Below are positions 30,301 to 42,300 of a stretch of DNA of 64,000 nt, piece by piece. Each line of letters begins with the position of its first letter. The first letter of the stretch is position 1. The notes under the pieces are model-generated. The model made no database searches and was not told the origin of the DNA. It saw only the letters and a program-made list of their open reading frames with translations. The position numbers and the translations under genes are program-made. The DNA comes from Takakia lepidozioides (lineage: Eukaryota > Streptophyta > Takakiopsida > Takakiales > Takakiaceae): NCBI GenBank assembly GCA_030704615.1, contig CM060732.1:10352001-10416000 (forward strand). Direction: 5' to 3'.

Positions 30301-33300
30301 ATTTGGTTCTATGGTTGCAGAAGAAAGGAAAGATTCAAGCTTCTAAGCTTAAATCACCGTGGAAAGGACCTTATGTCATACAAAAGATGTATGATAACAA
30401 CACCGCCATGTTACAAACCATTAACAAAGAAATGCTGGGAAGAGTCAATGCAAATAAGTTGAAGGGGTACAGTGGTATCCATGACAAACCCCTGCAGCAT
30501 GATTTGCATGTTGAACCGCAAGAGCAGTCACGGGCTGCACCAGTGTTACGAACGGAGTATGGAACACTTGTCGCTAGGCCCAGCATATACGACCAGGGTG
30601 GGCAAAACAAACGTGACACAGCCTATCACAGCCTTATCACAGCCCATCACGACGTGACACAGCCTATCACAGCCCATCACGCAACACAGCCTATAACAAC
30701 ATGTCACAGCCTATCACAGCTTACCACAGTGCATCACAGCCTATCACAGGGTAACACAGTATGACACAGCCTGTCACAGCTCAACACAGCCTACTAAAGT
30801 TACACGATCCATAGAATCAGTGACAAGTGGACACATAAAACTTCAGGAAAATGGATGACGGAAGAGGAAACGGAAATTACTTTAAAAATAGACACGTGGA
30901 GGTCAGGGTGCGACACACAGCAGAGAATGAAGTGCAAGGACAGGTGTCAAAAAAAGAGGAAAAGAACGGCCGTCAAATGGGATGAAAGGCGGGCCCATTA
31001 ATGAATACGGAAAAAGGGAAACGGAACGAACGGCAAGTACAGAAAAGCTGAATTCATGTCGCATGTGTGATCCTAGTGGACTATCCAACAGGGAAAGTCC
31101 ACTAAAGAAGATAAAAGTTAAAATCCAGTCACAGCGATACAGCCAATAGAAAACCAGAGAAATGATCAAGAAAATGGAGGAAAATTGAGCGCAAGAGGCG
31201 GCGTCGTTCTGAGTAACGGGCGTCTCGACAGGACAGGCCATAAATGCTATAACTTGGAAACTATGGAGGAACTAACAGACTATACGCTCGCAATATTACT
31301 TACGCAGTGGCATAGACACGAAACGACAGAGCAGAGCTTTTCTCTTGAACAATGCTTGCAAGCCCCGCAGGCTTACAAGAGATTACCCATAGCTTTCTGC
31401 GGCAACCATACGTTTCTGCTTTGTGCACTACAGGCATTCCTGCAGTTGTTACAGCCAAAGCAGTTCTGTGAGTCTAAGATGAAGAGAGTGAGAGGAATGG
31501 AGGAAATCAGGGTGAAGAGCACCACAATTCTGCAGAAAAAACGATGGCTACCCCACAGGCGATAAAGATACTGGAGGAGCTGAGATTGGAAGGATTGCAA
31601 AGCTAGATTGGACACTACACCATAGACAGTACATGTTACAATTTTTGCAGAACTTTGAGCCAAGGACAGGAACAACAACGGTGAAGGGAGTTGAATTAAT
31701 GATTACTCCCCTATACCTCCAGCAATTGTTTCGATTGCCAGCAGGTCAGGTGCATGTGGGGAACACAGGGCAAGACTGCAAATAGGGGACTTATTCAAGA
31801 AGGGAGTTTCTTTAAAACTCAGGGTTATGCTTGTACCAAAGCTGTGTACCCAGGGTTAAAAGAGATAGGCCAGGTATTGAACGTTCTGATTGCCCTGAAA
31901 CAGAACCAACAATATTTGAGCAGATCCTTCACAGAGGAAATACTCAAAGGCCTGAAGGGACAAGAGGTACAATGGGCGGACATAATGTACAACGCACTGT
32001 AGAGGAGATGAAAAGATTACAAGGTACTACCGCAAAGTCTCCTATCATAGTGTCTGGCCCAATCATTGCTCAAATAATCCTTATTCTGGCATACTTAATG
32101 CACAAGAAAGGAAGGAAATGGGAGTGTTTGAGCCAGAAACAACTGCAATGGAAGAGCAAGGCTCTTCACACAGTGAGGGTGGACTAGCAGCACAACCCGA
32201 GACTAAGAGGCAGAGAAGGGGAAAGACTGTAGTGGCGGATCACTGGCTTCACGGATTCCGCATGATAATGTTTCCCAAGCTCATGACCAGGAAGGGGCAC
32301 AGCAGCACAAAAGAATGTTATTACTGGAAGCAGGACCTTCAGAGAGGGAGGAGGAAGTTACTTCTGCATCACAGCCAACACAGCCACTTGAACGACTTGT
32401 CACAAGGTCACAAGTTATCCATGCAGCTCAACCCGAAATAATTGATTTGGAAAGTGAAGGGATAGATATTCCAACTACAGAACAGATAGTGGCAGAAATA
32501 GAGAAAGGGGACCTTCTCTATGAATATTCTGGTCTGGTCAAGGAGACAGAAATCCCAGAGGTGCAACAGTTGCCCAAGGGAAATCCTGAGGTGCATATAA
32601 TGCACACACCTGTGTTGGAGGTACCACAGGCGGAAGGTCATGACACTGTAACACCGGTCATAGATGAAGTAGTTCAGGAAGAAAATCCGGTGGGACAATG
32701 GCCTGAATGGTTAGTGAGACATCATACTGTTGAAGATCGGGAGGAACAGCAGCAACCTCACCATGATGACCCTCAACAGGCAATGCTGATGAGTTCCATA
32801 GGCAGGACACTTAATTTGTTGGGGACTTATGTCAAATCCCATGTTCCAATTACCCAATTGACAGCCTTGAAAGAGAACTCAGGAAGGAGTTTGAGGCTCG
32901 ACTTGCCACTGAGTGTGCAAACAAGGTCGATGAAGAGGTCACTCTCAAGATGAAGCAGGACTTGGGCAATACAGAAATGGCTTTGCAATTGGCCAAGCAA
33001 CAATTGATTGAGGCAGGCCTCGCGCAAGACCAGTTGCACGAAGCACATAAGCAACAGCTATACCAAATGCAGGTGCAGCATGAAAGCAAGTTGCAAGAAC
33101 TGAATGCACTACATACGGAGTTGCAGACAGTGCATAACAGGATGGCGATACAATGTGCTACATTTACAACTATGCTTGACCAATCAACAAAAGAAATAAA
33201 CAGTCAAGCGGAAAAATGTACGAAGGCAGAAGAAGAGAATGTTGAGCAAATGAAGCTCATTGTCGATATGAAGAATACAATCTGTCGCCATGAAGATACT

Positions 33301-36300
33301 TTCAAGCAATACAGGCAGAGGGAAGCTGATCAAGAGAAACACATCGTGGAGTTGCAACAAACCATCGTGGCCAATAGAAATGAAATCGCGGTCAGTAACA
33401 AGGCTTCGAAGGAAGCCAATAATCTACTTGCTGCCTATGCGCAATTGGTTGAGCCACAGGCGAAGCGCATGGAGGCTTTACAACAGCAGTTGGAATTGTA
33501 CAAGCTAAGAGAGGAGCAAACTCTCAGGGGAACCACAAGCAGCTTGGTGGATAACAGCCTTATGCAGGTCTGGTTAGCACAAGGGCCAGTAGAGGGCAAA
33601 CCCACGGAAGCTCACCCAAAGCGAGATGAATGAGCTCAGACTGCAGGTGCAGAACATTGCCACAACTACTATAGACAATGTCTATAGTAGGATAGCAGAG
33701 TTACAAGAGGATGTAGACGGACTCCAGACTCAAGTGGAAGACCTCACTTCAAACATCGACCAAAGAGTCTATATCCCTCAGGAACAGCTAATGGCTTCTT
33801 ATTTGCAAGCCAGAACTCTGGCTTTTCAGTCTTCACAGGAGGTGCAGGAGATGCCAATGATACAGGAGCCAGTACCACCACCACCACAACAGGTCAGTGT
33901 ACCAGTAGCTGAACCTGTGGTTACTACAACCACACCACAGCCACCACAGCCGGAGGTATGGGGCAATGCCGCTTTTAACCCACCTAAAACTCCAGCTGCA
34001 GGGAGTACAGCAGGGCTATGCTTATGCCCTTCAACCAAATTCCCATCATGTTGGATTTGGCTTGGAAAGAATTTAGTCCTCCGCAGTCATTCGCACATTA
34101 CTACCAAATCATGCGTATTTGGCTGCCAGTGGCAACTAGGACTAAAGTTCTTCCAAACAATCGACATATTGAAGATCATCACTTTGCACAATACTGGCAC
34201 GAGGCAGGTACCATGTTGAGGGAATTGGTTGCTTTCCAGGTTGTACATGGACTCATTTATACCAAGACCAAGGAGATAGCAAGTATTGTCATGGGGTGCG
34301 GGCTATACTACGCTGCTTGTTTTCTGGTACGTTACCACATTGAGCAACAAAAGATGCAAACACGCTTTCAAAGTTACTCCAGTGGAGATCATTGGGTATT
34401 ACCTTCGGTGCCACCTCATATGTACCTATATGACCCAAAAGTTATGATGCAGAAGGATTCTCAAATTCGTTCATGGTTTCAAGCAGCCTGCAACCAATTT
34501 GTCAACACAGAAATTCGGACTTGATGACATTTTCTATAAGGGACATGTGGCATGGAAATACTTGCACGCTGCACCAGTAATTGGTACCCCACTCACTGGA
34601 CAGACAAGGAGCTCAGTGCCTACACCAATTTTGCTGTTCAGCGGTTACACCAAGTTGTAAAATACAAACTTCCAGACATGGTAGGACAGCATTGTATGCC
34701 CCAGATGATTCCACAAAAAGTTCGAAAATTAAAACACCTGAGAGGCGATGAGGATTCTGATACAACTGTTTCTTCACAGAATTCTTTTGACATGGGAGAA
34801 GACTATGCAATTCAGATGGAAGAGAAGAAACAAAGGGGATCCTATGCCGGAAAGATTACTCGATATCAGCCTCCAGAAGGCCTCACTTATCCAGGTAGTG
34901 ATCAACCATCTCCATCAACCAGAGACAGACCTCGGGCTCGTACACACAGCCCACCACGAAACTCTCAACGTCAACAAGGTGCTCACTCACAAAGGTTTGC
35001 TACTCGAAAACAGTAAACCGTGAGGACACGGCTTTTTGAGGGGGGAAGGGGTAATGTTAGAGGACTGTAGGGGACTTAGACACTTATACGGGATCTGTAG
35101 GGTACCCTTAATTTTTGCACAGACTGAGACCAACAGGAGCCTTAGGGGTGACAGCAGCGCACTGTAGAGGGGGGTTACATCAACAGTACAGTCGTCACAG
35201 CCCACACAGCCGCCACAGACAGCTCACAGTCACAGTCACACACAGTCACAGTCGTCACAGCAGACACAGCCCACACAGCCCGTCACAGACAGCACCACAC
35301 AGCCAGTCACAGCCCGCACAGCCACACAGCCAGTCACAGTTCACCGCTTGACACAGCTGTCACGATAATAGGGAACGAAGAGTAGGACAGGGAACGACTG
35401 TGGGGAACAACACCTGTGAAGGGAACATGTTAGTTCACAGACGACGGTTAGAGAGGGAAACGGTTAGAACCGCGGATAGGAGGATAAAGGGAGAAACGGG
35501 GAATGAAGGGTCATTATTCGGAGGAGGACTTCGGAGTCAGGCAGGAGCGGAGATCGGAGGCAAGAGATGGAGAGCACGATGAAGGAGAAAAGAGGATTAG
35601 TAGATGCTTGTTATATGCAAAGCTGTAGTGATATTGTAGAGCAGATTAGAGACATAATGGCTTCGGCCTGATACCTGATAAATCATAATCTGATACTTAT
35701 ACGATACAATCACACTGTGTAGAGAGATCTGAGTGAAGCTGTGGATTGAATGGATGAGTGAAGGAAACCGATAGATTGATGAAGCAAACTGATACTTAAT
35801 TATCAATGGTAAGGTAGCTAAGATGAATGCGGAAAGGGAAACAAATAGGAAACACCCCCATGATACACTAGCTGTAGGTCATGACTGATTGTTCTGCGCG
35901 GGCTGAGTACTTAGAGATTTCCAACTCTTCTATCTTGGAGTTTCCGCCTCGGATAGCGAAGGGATGGGTGAGTAAAAGCAGCGCGACATTATGTTGGAGT
36001 TTTTGTCTGACCGATGTGAGGTGGTTGCAGACGAGGTGGTTGCGAATCTGGAACGGCCATACAAACACGAAGCTGCTGTACACTTTCCCATCGAGCCAAC
36101 AGACGACAAAATGAACGACTGGCTCAATGTGATGAACTTGGTGCATCAGGTATAATTTTCTCCTATTCTTGTTGGACATCGTCGCAATTTCAAAATCATG
36201 AATGTTTTGGAAACCTGCCATGCTGCAGGTACTGACCCACCAGGAGCAATTGGACTGCAACACCACACTTTTCAAGTTACAGATCGACTGGACGAAGCCT

Positions 36301-39300
36301 GAGACAATGGAGAACTACGTGCAGTCCTGGGCGAGGGCGCTTCGCAAACCTCTTTTTCAGAGAAAATTGCAAAGGCAAGACGCAGCGTATACATCGAAGA
36401 GCAGGAGGGTGCCGACAAAGCGGCAATGCGTGTCCTGTTCAGGTAATCTGCTGCCAATGCATCCCCCTATTTGCAGTTTAGATGATTTGGCTAAGCAGCG
36501 ATGGATATTGCGGCGCCGAAATATACCTCTGCAAGATGTGAGTTCTGGGTAATTGGGGCACGGTCCACTACATATTTCGGTGCCGAAATACCTTGTGCAT
36601 TGACAACTTCACTTGCATGATGCATCGGTGAATGATTTTTGTTGAACTGCCTCGTGATTGCAGGGTACATAAACTTTGCACTCATTCCGTCCGGAGCCAT
36701 TCAAAGGGTTCCACCATTCTTCCTGGCGTGGAGGACACCTGGAGTCGTGGAACGATGTACACAGAAGTAATGGCGAAGGAGTGGCATGCCGAGCATTAAT
36801 TGGTAGACTGTCCCTGGTATGTGGATCTCCCAAGTGGGACCGTTGACCTCTCGGAGGTTAACTTGAAGAAGGAAGCGAATGCAAGGGCTATGAAGGCGCA
36901 ATCGGATCCCCAACCAAAGGACGCGGAAAGACTGAAAGCAGAGGAGGCAGCCAAGCAGAAAGCACTGAGAAAGTCAGCCAAGCGGCAACGTTGGCAAAGG
37001 AGCAGATGGAGAAGCAGGCAGCTGAGCAGCCCAAGGACAGGAAGAAAAGAACGCGCAAACAGGGGCAAGAGACGAAGACCCCCACACCCAAGAAGAAGAA
37101 GCAGCAACACAGTCAGCCAGATGAGGAGGATTTCGACGACGATTTCCAGCAGGAAAACACCCAAGGGGCCATACCTCGTTCAAAAATTCACAAGGGCCAG
37201 CGCTCCGGGGGGTCGGCTGCGAAGAGATCACTATACGAGGATGCACCTGGCAGACCCTACCGTGCGGTGTACATTGCGGGCAGGAAGTCCTCAAAACACC
37301 CACAATTGTGGAGTGTGTTAATGAAAATTTCCTAACTGCTCTGACCAGAAGGCTGGAGATAACGAGATTGAGGAAGGCTATCGAGGCCCACCAGGGGAAG
37401 GGGAAGAGGAAGGCCACTGGCAATGATATGGAGGACACTCCTGGCTACACAAAGATGATGGAGTATTTTGTGGCGATGAGCCATGGCAAAAAGAGCACAG
37501 TCGGGGGCAGGGCGGTGAAAGCCTCCATCGACATGATCCTTGTGGATATCCCGGATGGGCAGGAAATACTGGGGCTGGGCTCAGTACCCTGGTGGAACAA
37601 GTACGACGAAAGATACTGGAGCCACACATTCGGGTTTGTAGCCAACATGTTTGACGACGTTGGCTGTGTTGTTGTGCTAGCAGCCGATGGAGAAGTCACT
37701 GAGAATGATATCAAAGTATGGACGGGGAGAAGTGCAGCACCCATCCTGAAAAAGATCTGGTCTTGCATCAACACGCAGGGTCTTCTCAACGATGGCCAGA
37801 AGGTATGCTGTGGTTCTCCTCTGCTATGTCAATTTCTGCGCCGAAATTGCCCCTGTACGTGTAGGCTGTCGCGCACCTCACTTCGATAAGCTCCCCTTCA
37901 AGTCATAGTTACTCGCTTTGATGCGCGCGCCTGACTCCCAACCTGGCCGCCCGGGCCAACTTGGAGCTTTGGCTGCTCACCGGGACATAACGGTCCCCCT
38001 TCGCTTCCCACTAAACCCTCCACCTATTTGGGACTAGGAGAATTCCCTTTGGTAGATGGCAGTCCGGAACAGCTCCCCACTCTTTGGTCGCTTTCCGGCT
38101 CGCTCTCTTACTCACTAGTTTTGGTCACCAACGGCTTGCACCGTTCTCGGGGTCACTACTCCCCTTATATATACTTCTGTAGCTGTCCGCGGGGTTTCAC
38201 AACCAGCCATGCCATTTTATGGCGAACCACCACGAAAACCCTCGACTCCCGGTGATGAGTCGCGGTGAGTCTTGGCCCACTCACTACGGCCCCTATGGAC
38301 CGTGATGAGTCCCAAGACTCCCCACGACTCCCACACGAGGTCTCCGCCCCCATGGTGAGTCCTATGCCACCCCCACTAAGTCCCGCTAAGCTACCACCAC
38401 CCCTTGTGGAGCACCCCCACCGCAACCCGGTGTGCGGGGCTCCACCTATGAGCGCCTCCGCCTCCTGGGTGCCTTGGGCACTCAAGGGTGCTTCAGCCCC
38501 CCATACCTATCGCTGCCGCTGCCCCCACCACAGGGGCAACCCCTCATGTGTCCCGACCCCCTTGCCCTCAAGGCAAAGGCCGCGACACACACCCCTACCA
38601 ACAGGGAGTCGATGTCCTCATCGACTTGTTCATTTTGTAGAAACGAACATCCAAGTTGTGGCGTCCCACATCAAGGAGTTGTTTCCGTACCATGGCTCCC
38701 ATGGCAAAGAACCAAACCCCCACACTTGACTCTACTCTCCACTAGCTAGTTGGCCGACTTCCTCCAAGTCCCGGCCAAGGGTGGAGCCTCTCCAGCTCCT
38801 CCAGTGCACTCTTCTTGGCCTACTTCAAGGCCGGAACGATCCTCCCCGAGGATCGAATCGCCTTACCCAACAACATTGCTTGCGATCGCTCATGATGCCG
38901 CTTTTGCATCACCTTGAGCAAGGGTTCACCTGAACCCTCTTTGACTAGGAAGATAACCTTGAACCAACCGTGCGCCCCAATCACTACAATTGGGTCCGCC
39001 TTGGAATGCTGGCCTGAGGTACGGGAACACGCCGAAGCCGCACTACGACTTCGTCCCGAGGCTACACGATTATAGTACGTGAACGGAAGCACGTAGCTTC
39101 CGCGTTAGCCCGCACTACAAGGCAACCCCCTCGTAGCGCAGTTATAGTACGCGCACGCGCCAGGTGCGCACTAGCACGTGAACTCCAAAGAAGGCGCAAG
39201 TTTCCTTGCCCCTTGGATGGGAGTCACCCGATTCGGCACTGCGCAAACACACGATTAACCCAATTTACCTCTCCCGCTTTTGTAAGCTAGCATGCCTTCT

Positions 39301-42300
39301 ACACACTAGCCAACCATACCATGCATCGCCATTCCAAACAAAAATAGGAAGCACAACATTTGAAACATTTCTTTAAAGCAATTTGTACAATACAAGTTTT
39401 TTGCAATGATTCCTGAGCTAGCTAAGCCGGGCTAAGCATGCATTTCCTCCCCCACGCTCCAAGGTTGATGTCCCTATCAACGCTTCTTCCGCTTTGAGGT
39501 CGCCCTTCGAAAGCTGCAACGCCTCGGATGCGTTTCCCATTTCTGAGGCACGCACCCAAGATGCCTCCACATGATGATAGCCCTTCCATTTGACGAGATA
39601 CTCCGTTTCTTGGTTCTTGAACCCTCGACTTAAGTATTGCCTCCACCTCGTACTCAGGTTCATTTTCATGATCCAACAGCATAGTGGTGGACGCAACACT
39701 TGATGCCGATTCGGACGCGCTTCATCTTTGAAGTAAGGCTTCAAAAGGGATACATGGAATACTGGGTGCACCTTGCTGTTTGCCGGCAGCTCCAATTCAT
39801 ACACATCCTCATTCATAACCTTCGAATGCGAAAGGGTCCCGCATACGGAGGTACGAACTTCGGACTCACTTCCGGAGGTAGTCGGAAATTCTTGATGTTC
39901 AACCAGACCTCTGTGCCTGCCTCAAACTTCACTTCCTCCGCTTCCGATTCACCTGCCTTTCATACCGTTTCCTAGCTTTGGCAATATTGTACTTTGCGAG
40001 CTTCAACAAACGCTCGCGTTCTTCCAGTACCGCCGCTACTGCCGGTTCCTCAACGTCCTGGGCGGCCCAACTTGTCGGCACCAGAGGTGCTTTTCCATAG
40101 ACCAATACGAAAAGGGAAAACTCCCATTGCGGAGTGTTCTGTGTTATTATAACAGAACTCTGCCGCGTCTAAGTGTTCCACCCAGTCTGTTTGGTCTGCC
40201 GACACGTAATTCCGCAAATCTGTTTTACTACGGAATTCACCCTTTCTGTTTGGCCGTCGGTCGTAGGTCGGAAGGCGGTGCTCATCTTCAGCCTCGTCCC
40301 CATCTTCTTCCAAAGTGCCCTCCAAATTTACTCGTAAACTTTGGATCGCGGTCCGAGACAATATCCTTCGGGACTCCATGATGTTTTAAGACGTGGGAAG
40401 TAAAGTCGCCCTGTCTCCTGCGCCGTTGCCGTCTCCTTGGGGGATGAAATGGCCCATTTTACTGAACCTATCCACCACCACCATGATTGCATCGAATCCT
40501 TTTGACAGCGGCATAGCAGTCATGAAATCCATCGAGACGCTTTCCCAAGTCCCCTCTGGAATTGGCAAGGGTTGTAACAGCCCCGCTTGCTTTTTGTACT
40601 CGCTCCGGTTTTGTTGGCATGTGGTGCATGTCTTGACATACTCCTCTGCCTCCTCCCTCAGTTTGGGCCAGAAATACTCTTTCTTCAAGAGTGACGCAGT
40701 GCGCTTGGCTCCACCGTGGCCGCAAGCGGGCTATCATGGCATTCTCTCAAGAGCTATCTCTGATCCCTCCCTTGGCACGTAGAGACGTTTTTGCTTATAC
40801 CGGAGCAGTCCATTTTGCAAGTGGAATTGCGATTTACCCCCCATTCTCAAGTCCTGCATCGCGGACTTTGCCAGCTCATCCTTCCGGCAAGCCTTCCGGA
40901 TCTTCCTTTTGGAGCGCCGTCTCGCCCTTGTACACCAACAAGAGCTGCTGCTTTCTACTTAAAGCACCACGTTGTCTCGTCCCGGTTTGTACTGGATATC
41001 CACGTCGAACACCGCCAAAGTATCTTGCCACCTAAGTTGTTTTGGGGACAACTTGGGCTGCGTGGCAAAATACTTCACCGTGACATTGTCCGTGAACACT
41101 TTACTGGGTTGGAACCAACATAGTGGCGCCAAGCTCGAGGCAATGCACCACCGCCTTCATCTCTTTTTCGTGCGTCGGCCACCGTCGCTCCACTTCATTC
41201 AGTTTCTTACTTTCGTAAGCCACTGGACGTCCATCTTGCATAAGTACACCCCCAATCGCGAAGTCCGACGCATCTGTATGAATCTCAAATGGACGATCGA
41301 ACTCCGAGATTTTCAAGACTGGAGCTTCCGCCATCCGCTGCTTCAATTCAGCAAAAGCTTGGCCACAAAATGTATTCCATCCCAGACTTTGGATTTACAC
41401 AGAAGGTCCGACAACGGCCCCGCGATCTTGGCGAAATTTCTCACATACTTCCGGTAATAGGACGAGTCCTAGGAAGGATCGCACTCCCGGGACCGAAGTC
41501 AGAGGCTCCCAGTCCAAGATCGCCCTCACCTTTCTGTCATCCATTTTGATCCCATCCTGTGTAATCACATGCCCCAGAACTCCACTTTTGTGACCCCGAA
41601 TTCGCACTTTGAAGCTTTGGCATACAGCTTCCCTTCTCGCAATTTTTGGAACACCTTTTTTAGGTGCTCCAGGTGTTCTTTCTTTGTTTTCGAGTACACC
41701 AAGATGTCGTCGATGTACACGATCACAAAGTCATCCAACCACTCCTGGAAAAGGCTGTTCAACAGCGTGCTAAATGTCGCTGGTGCATTGGTGAGCCAAA
41801 AGGCATCACCAAGAACTCATATGAACCATACCTTGTCCTGCACGCGGTCTTCTCCTCATCTCCTTCCGCCTTCCGAATTTGATGATAGCCGGAGCGCAAG
41901 TCGATCCGGCTGAAATACTTTGCTCCTGCCAACCGATCGAAGAGGTCGTCGATCCTTGGCAAAGGTACCGGTTTTTGATAGTCACCTTATTCAGAGCCCT
42001 GTAATCGACACACATCCGCAGCGTCCATCCTTCTTGTCTGCAAATAGCACCGGGGCTCCGTAAGGTGACTTACTCGGCCGGATATACCCCTTTGACATTA
42101 GATCCTTGAGCTGAGTCTTCAGCTCGACCAACTTCTGGCTCAACCGGTAGGGCGCCTTGGCAGGCGGTTCCGATCCCGGTATCACCTCAATCTTGTGGTC
42201 AACTCCTCTTCGCGGTGGCAAGCCGCTTGGTAAATCCTCCGGCATCACATCCTGATATTTCTCCAAAATCCCCTTGATCCAATCTGGGCTCGGCTCCCCA

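Larger units (their letters stand above)
22936..35988 (+). mobile_element. Element B2: complete 13-kb gypsy LTR retrotransposon
   Basis: Two LTRs (949 and 934 bases, TGTTAG...GACA), a perfect TSD, primer-binding site, gag, protease, reverse transcriptase, RNase H, integrase, a long post-integrase region and a polypurine tract are all present in order. The RT motifs ([19 protein letters not shown]) resemble the Ogre/Tat/Athila group more than chromoviruses, and no chromodomain is seen. Pol is split by several one-base shifts although the LTRs are very similar outside the minisatellite. Confidence 0.95.

Noticed and set aside
38265-38729. Pro/Ser-rich frames in the LTRs of C (also 44108-44795)
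   Set aside because: They fall within LTR sequence, are repeated in both LTRs and are altered by indels between copies.
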